Source: Phaeosaccion multiseriatum (lineage: Eukaryota > Ochrophyta, other classes). Taken from it: a stretch of DNA of 64,000 nucleotides. The DNA lies in contig OZ218951.1 in the NCBI GenBank assembly GCA_965112735.1, positions 5,332,001 to 5,396,000 of the forward strand, in the 5' to 3' direction. Both the position numbers and the translations under genes were made by a program. The notes below the pieces were generated by a model. The model did no database searches, was not told the origin of the DNA, and saw nothing but the letters and a program-made list of their open reading frames with translations. Shown here in pieces: positions 58,779-64,000 of this stretch (the stretch's first letter is position 1; the number at the start of each line of letters is the position of its first letter).

Positions 58779-59986
58779 GCGAGAGATGGGAGAGAGAAGA
58801 GAGAGTAACTACAGGGATCGACGCCTCAGCGGCTTGTTCAACATCACACACTTCTTCCCTCCTGCGTGAGATGGTGTAGCAGAGGGGGAGAGGTACCGAA
58901 GCTGAACTGACATAACCAATTCCGCAGCTGAACTGACACACAAATTCCGAGTCGAATCGTACCCTTGCGAGGGCCTGCGAGTCTTCCCCCCTGTCCTTCT
59001 CGTAGTTGGGTAGGAAGGTACCCATTTCGTCGCTGCTCTCTTGCATCTTGGAGTCGAGCACAACGATGTCTTCCAATGCGCTGAAAAGGGCCGGGGATGG
59101 CAGTGGATGGCGAGGGGCAGAGGAGATGGGGGTGGGAGAAGGAGGGGTGCTTACCTTACAGACATGAGAGGAAGGTATGTGGTGGAGCGGAGACCAGCGC
59201 CGTGCCGCTCTCACTCTATCTCACCTGTTCACTCCTTGGCCTGCGAGGGGACGGGCAAGGCAAGAAGAAGCAGAGGTGAGCATATAGAACAAAGGTACGC
59301 TTCGATAAAAGCTTGAGCTCACTCTTCGCTACATATATGCGCGCGCATGTGTGTGCGTGTGTGGGTGTGCGTGTGCGTGTGTGCGTGTGCGTGTGCGTGT
59401 GTGTGTGCGTGCGTGTGTGTTTGTGCGTGCGTGCAGGTGGGGTCGGCGGGTGCGTGAGAGTGGATGGCAGTGGATGGTGCTGGGTGGCAGTGAGTGCGTG
59501 GCGTGCGCGTATGCGTGAGTGTGTGTGGTGTGTGGATGTGGGTGCGTGTGTGCGTGTACGCGCGTCTGTGTGTGAGAGAGAGAGCGAGCGAGAGCGGGTG
59601 GCGTCTGTGCAGAAAGAAAAAGTGTCCCTCCCTGATGCTCATGCTCATGCTCAGCCAACGAACGAACTGCCCCACACACTACCTCACACGTGTACCTCAC
59701 CTAAGTCTGGCGGAAACGCGTGGATTGCGTCCCCCACGAGCACCACCCCGCTGCTCCTCCTCGTGCCACCCCCACCCGCAGCAGCTCCCTCCATCTCTCC
59801 CTCCCCCTCCCCCCCCACGAGGAAGGTCATCCCCTTGCAGTACTGGGGCTTCACGAAGCGTCCTCCGTCGCTACTGGCGAAGGCTTCTGCTTCCTCCTTG
59901 CTGATGAGCTTGTCAACGTCCACGTGGGGGAGAGCGTCCTTGAAGAAGGCCAACACCTGGACTCGAAAGTTCACCCATACACACGT

Positions 59987-60035
<49 letters not shown>

Positions 60036-61309
60036 TCGCAGGGCAGAAAGGATCGTCGAGTAGGACCAGCAGGGGAAGGAGGATGCGGAGCAGAGAGAGA
60101 GGGAGAGTGAGGGGGGGGGGGACATGGGGCAGAGATGCAGAGCAACAGAAGGTGGAGAGGAAGGGAGGGAGAGAGAGAGAGAGGGAGGGAGGGAGGGAGG
60201 GAGGGAGGGAGGGAGGGAGGGAGGGAGGGAGGGAGGGAGGGAGGGAGAGAGGGGGGAGAGAGGGAGGGAGGGAGGGAGGGAGGGAGGGAGGGAGGGAGGG
60301 AGGAAGGAAGGGAGGGGGGAGAGAGGGAGGGAGGGAGGGAGGGAGGGAGGGACAGAGAGAGAGGGAGGGAGGGAGGGAGGGAGGGAGGGAGGGAGGGAGG
60401 GAGGGAGGGAGGGAGGGAGGGAGGGAGGGAGGGAGGGAGGCAGAGAGGGGGGGGGGGGCAAGCACGGACACACGGACACACGGACACACGGACGCACGCA
60501 CCTCCTCGCCGGTCTTGAGCGTCCACACATCGTGGTCGGGCTTTGCGATGAAATTCGCCGTGCGGGGCGCGAGTGGGTCTCTGAGGGGGAGCAAGCCCAA
60601 TCGGACTCGCTTCTTATCATCCGTGTTCGTGCCCACCAATACGTAAGCTTTCGTACTCACAGCGAGGGCCTGTGGGGGGTGGGAGGATGAGGTGGAGTGG
60701 GGGGTGGAGTGGGGGATGGCAGTGGGTGGGAATGAGGTGGGGTGAGCTGGATGGACCTGACACGCACCCCCAGTAGCTAGCTCATGCACTCATTCATTCA
60801 TGCAGAGACAAATGAAGAGACGGGAGGGGTCAAGCGGGGGAGAGAGGGAGAGAGGGAGGGAAGGAAGGAAGGAAGGAAGGAAGGAAGGAAGGAAGGAAGG
60901 AAGGAAGGCCAAGATTCCATCGGAGGGTGGAAGACGGCCCCTTGCTATCGCAGGAGGTAAAGACGGTCGCCTTCTTATCCCCTTCTCTTACTCCTCCTCA
61001 TCCCCTTCCCCTCCTGCCCCTCCATTGCCCGTTACGCCCTTCCCTCTTTTGCTTTCTTCCTCACCTCTCCAGTGAAATCCAACGGGAAGGCCGGCGGCAG
61101 CGACAACACCTTGTACCTCAGGCCTGCCGACCCCGAGTTGAGCTTCTTGATACTAAACCTGTTGCTCTTGTTGCTTTTCTTGCTTGCCGAGGAGTCCGAT
61201 GCTTCCCACTGCTCGAGCTGCGCACGCACGCTCGACTGATACCCGTCAGCGCCAACAAGCAGGCAAGGGGTGTAGGACTTCTCGTTGCGGTGCTGCCACG
61301 AGTCGGTGT
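57474..61309 (-). CDS. KMO-like FAD-dependent monooxygenase, 5' part missing
   Basis: Class A flavin monooxygenase resembling kynurenine 3-monooxygenase. Exons in order of transcription: 61309-61065, 60669-60502, 59956-59701, 59240-59225, 59080-58963, 58449-58414, 58077-57991, 57647-57474; 365 residues in the window. Signatures are the DG motif CLLVGADGYQSSVR and the second FAD motif VVLVGDAIHAFPPDLGQGVN, which is assembled across a 16-base microexon. A late amphipathic region (RKRLWAVNVTLRFLLNKLLP) and a C-terminal hydrophobic helix (IWGVAALLALAVYYF), typical of membrane-anchored KMO-type enzymes, follow. The Rossmann GxGxxG end is absent and should lie beyond the 30-bp array that fills the next intron. 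The acceptor at 61309 was chosen by phase. The substrate is not certain. Confidence 0.75.
57672..57708 (+). repeat. 18-bp QQLVIQ motif, tandem pair in intron
   Basis: Two adjoining copies (57672-57690 with one extra G, 57691-57708 exact) in the FAD monooxygenase intron 57648-57990, opposite to the gene's strand. The head-to-tail pair shows that the unit is a minisatellite. Confidence 0.9.
59225..59240 (-). other. Predicted 16-base microexon of the FAD monooxygenase
   Basis: Flanked by CGCAG and GTGAGA on the minus strand. It supplies GQGVN of the conserved FAD-binding DLGQGVN motif and links a phase-1 donor at 59701 to a phase-2 acceptor at 59080. Confidence 0.8.
60172..60440. repeat. (GGGA)n array in FAD monooxygenase intron
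   Basis: About 270 bases of GGGA with GAGA breaks in intron 59957-60501; polypyrimidine on the sense strand. Confidence 0.95.
60855..60908. repeat. (GGAA)n tract
   Basis: Thirteen GGAA units in FAD monooxygenase intron 60670-61064. Confidence 0.95.
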
Positions 61310-61487
61310 CTAGCGTAACGGTCGTCGCCAGGCATGGGTAGAGGGAGGGAGGGAGAAAGCAATACGGAGCCGCAATCGGAGGGAGAAGGGGCGGGGCGGT
61401 GGGGGGGGGGGGGTGGAGGAGGGAGGCAGAGGCGGTTTGGTTGTTCGTCACGCAGCACACGGGTGGTGTAGAGAGCAGATCAGAGGC

Positions 61488-64000
61488 GAGAAGACAAAGA
61501 GAAGGTAAGGAGGGGAAGGAGAAGACAAGAGAAGGTAAGAAGGGGAAGGAGAAGACAAGAGAAGGTAAGGAGGGGAAGGAGAAGACAAGAGAAGGTAAGG
61601 AGGGGAAGGAGAAGACAAGAGAAGGTAAGGAGGGGAAGAAGAAGACAAGAGAAGGTAAGGAGGGGAAGGAGAAGACAAGAGAAGGTAAGGAGGGGAAGGA
61701 GAAGACAAGAGAAGGTAAGGAGGGGAAGAAGAAGACAAGAGAAGGTAAGGAGGGGAAGGAGAAGACAAGAGAAGGTAAGGAGGGGAAGGAGAAGACAAGA
61801 GAAGGTAAGGAGGGGAAGAAGAAGACAAGAGAAGGTAAGGAGGGGAAGGAGAAGACAAGAGAAGGTAAGGAGGGGAAGGAGAAGACAAGAGAAGGTAAGG
61901 AGGGGAAGGAGAAGACAAGAGAAGGTAAGGAGGGGAAGGAGAAGACAAGAGAAGGTAAGGAGGGGAAGGAGAAGACAAGAGAAGGTAAGGAGGGGAAGAA
62001 GAAGACAAGAGAAGGTAAGGAGGGGAAGGAGAAGACAAGAGAAGGTAAGGAGGGGAAGGAGAAGACAAGAGAAGGTAAGGAGGGGAAGGAGAAGACAAGA
62101 GAAGGTAAGGAGGGGAAGGAGAAGACAAGAGAAGGTAAGGAGGGGAAGGAGAAGACAAGAGAAGGTAAGGAGGGGAAGGAGAAGACAAGAGAAGGTAAGG
62201 AGGGGAAGGAGAAGACAAGAGAAGGACAAGAGAAGGTAAGGAGGGGAAGGAGAAGACAAGAGAAGGTAAGGAGGGGAAGAAGAAGACAAGAGAAGGTAAG
62301 GAGGGGAAGGAGAAGACAAGAGAAGGTAAGGAGGGGAAGAAGAAGACAAGAGAAGGTAAGGAGGGGAAGGAGAAGACAAGAGAAGGTAAGGAGGGGAAGG
62401 AGAAGACAAGAGAAGGTAAGGAGGGGAAGGAGAAGACAAGAGAAGGTAAGGAGGGGAAGGAGAAGACAAGAGAAGGTAAGGAGGGGAAGGAGAAGACAAG
62501 AGAAGGTAAGGAGGGGAAGAAGAAGACAAGAGAAGGTAAGGAGGGGAAGGAGAAGACAAGAGAAGGTAAGGAGGGGAAGGAGAAGACAAGAGAAGGTAAG
62601 GAGGGGAAGGAGAAGACAAGAGAAGGCAAGGAGGGGAAGGAGAAGACAAGAGAAGGTAAGGAGGGGAAGGAGAAGACAAGAGAAGGTAAGGAGGGGAAGG
62701 AGAAGACAAGAGAAGGTAAGGAGGGGAAGGAGAAGACAAGAGAAGGTAAGGAGGGGAAGGAGAAGACAAGAGAAGGTAAGGAGGGGAAGTAGAAGACAAG
62801 AGAAGGTAAGGAGGGGAAGGAGAAGACAAGAGAAGGTAAGGAGGGGAAGGAGAAGACAAGAGAAGGTAAGGAGGGGAAGGAGAAGACAAGAGAAGGTAAG
62901 GAGGGGAAGAAGAAGACAAGAGAAGGTAAGGAGGGGAAGGAGAAGACAAGAGAAGGTAAGGAGGGGAAGGAGAAGACAAGAGAAGGTAAGGAGGGGAAGG
63001 AGAAGACAAGAGAAGGCAAGGAGGGGAAGGAGAAGACAAGAGAAGGTAAGGAGGGGAAGGAGAAGACAAGAGAAGGTAAGGAGGGGAAGGAGAAGACAAG
63101 AGAAGGTAAGGAGGGGAAGAAGAAGACAAGAGAAGGTAAGGAGGGGAAGGAGAAGACAAGAGAAGGTAAGGAGGGGAAGGAGAAGACAAGAGAAGGTAAG
63201 GAGGGGAAGGAGAAGACAAGAGAAGGCAAGGAGGGGAAGGAGAAGACAAGAGAAGGTAAGGAGGGGAAGGAGAAGACAAGAGAAGGTAAGGAGGGGAAGG
63301 AGAAGACAAGAGAAGGTAAGGAGGGGAAGAAGAAGACAAGAGAAGGTAAGAAGGGGAAGGAGAAGACAAGAGAAGGCAAGGAGGGGAAGGAGAAGACAAG
63401 AGAAGGTAAGGAGGGGAAGGAGAAGACAAGAGAAGGTAAGGAGGGGAAGGAGAAGACAAGAGAAGGTAAGGAGGGGAAGGAGAAGACAAGAGAAGGTAAG
63501 GAGGGGAAGGAGAAGACAAGAGAAGGTAAGGAGGGGAAGGAGAAGACAAGAGAAGGGAAGGAGGGGAAGGAGAAGACAAGAGAAGGTAAGGAGGGGAAGG
63601 AGAAGACAAGAGAAGGTAAGGAGGGGAAGGAGAAGACAAGAGAAGGTAAGGAGGGGAAGAAGAAGACAAGAGAAGGTAAGGAGGGGAAGGAGAAGACAAG
63701 AGAAGGTAAGGAGGGGAAGGAGAAGACAAGAGAAGGTAAGGAGGGGAAGGAGAAGACAAGAGAAGGTAAGGAGGGGAAGGAGAAGACAAGAGAAGGTAAG
63801 GAGGGGAAGGAGAAGACAAGAGAAGGTAAGGAGGGGAAGGAGAAGACAAGAGAAGGCAAGGAGGGGAAGGAGAAGACAAGAGAAGGTAAGGAGGGGAAGG
63901 AGAAGACAAGAGAAGGTAAGGAGGGGAAGGAGAAGACAAGAGAAGGTAAGGAGGGGAAGGAGAAGACAAGAGAAGGTAAGGAGGGGAAGGAGAAGACAAG
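61488..64000. repeat. 30-bp minisatellite array, more than 80 units, open at window end
   Basis: Head-to-tail copies of a 30-base unit beginning GAAGGTAAGGAGGGGAAGGA and ending GAAGACAAGA, purine-only on the plus strand except for T and C at two sites. Unit variants (GGGAAGAAG for GGGAAGGAG, GGCAAGG for GGTAAGG) recur at fixed spacing. An 11-base partial unit at about 62224 shifts the register. The array begins just upstream of the first visible exon of the FAD monooxygenase, so it most likely lies within an intron. The sense strand is then almost pure pyrimidine. Confidence 0.95.

Noticed and set aside
61448-63999. Very long minus-strand open frames (more than 800 codons) of 10-residue repeats
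   Set aside because: They follow from a 30-base unit without stops; several frames are open at once, and the array lies next to spliced exons of another gene. Treated as a minisatellite.
61488-64000. CRISPR-like regular array
   Set aside because: Units are directly adjoining with no unique spacers, and the context is eukaryotic.
1-64000. Transposon, viral or integrase genes
   Set aside because: Looked for reverse transcriptase, transposase and integrase motifs in plausible frames; none recognised.
1-64000. tRNA, rRNA or snRNA genes
   Set aside because: No cloverleaf with A/B boxes or rRNA-like conserved core was recognised by eye. A covariance-model scan would be needed to exclude them.

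Overview
This window is nuclear DNA from a eukaryote with many introns and very many microsatellites. It holds about 15 protein-coding genes, nearly all split by GT-AG introns, plus one broken gene. No bacterial operons, CRISPR arrays or intact transposons were seen. I rebuilt exons by hand. For multi-exon genes the reading phases agree across the junctions and total lengths divide by three, unless stated. The best guess for the organism is a flagellated alga with a red-type secondary plastid, probably an ochrophyte stramenopile. The reasons are a plastid-type CSK/Hik2 sensor kinase that keeps its histidine, a PPIL6-type cyclophilin (a gene that tends to follow cilia), and a mucin-like Pro/Ala/Thr surface protein. 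The species cannot be named from the sequence alone.

Layout. 1-5236 (+): 3' part of a chloroplast sensor kinase. 6261-11464 (+): three-EF-hand calcium-binding protein. 12587-22406 (-): importin-5 type karyopherin-beta swollen by low-complexity inserts. 22835-27609 (+): DUF676-type serine esterase/lipase sharing a 428-base divergent promoter region with the importin. 29736-32188 (-) and 32404-35683 (+): an ankyrin-repeat protein and a coiled-coil protein, head to head with only 215 bases between their start codons. 36544-43550: a cluster of five small single-pass membrane protein genes. Three are clear homologues on the minus strand, two of which lie in a recent tandem duplication of about 1.9 kb. 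The other two share only the architecture. 45553-53489 (+): secreted RCC1-repeat / mucin-stalk / transmembrane surface protein. About 53920-54450 (-): ankyrin pseudogene. 55138-57095 (-): PPIL6-like cyclophilin. 57474-61309 (-): 3' part of a KMO-like FAD monooxygenase. 61488-64000: a 30-bp minisatellite that runs off the window and appears to sit in an intron of that gene.

The genes do not form one pathway. Two themes stand out. First, microsatellites often begin exactly at 5' splice sites and repeat the donor sequence itself (GTGAGT, GTGCGT, GTGTGT). An 18-bp minisatellite unit (encoding QQLVIQ when read in frame) and a repeat of about 55 bp are scattered over both strands. Second, the small membrane-protein cluster looks like an undescribed, locally expanding gene family. 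Its members have a short N-glycosylatable N-terminal part, one membrane helix interrupted by a phase-1 intron, and an Arg/Glu/Ala-rich tail.
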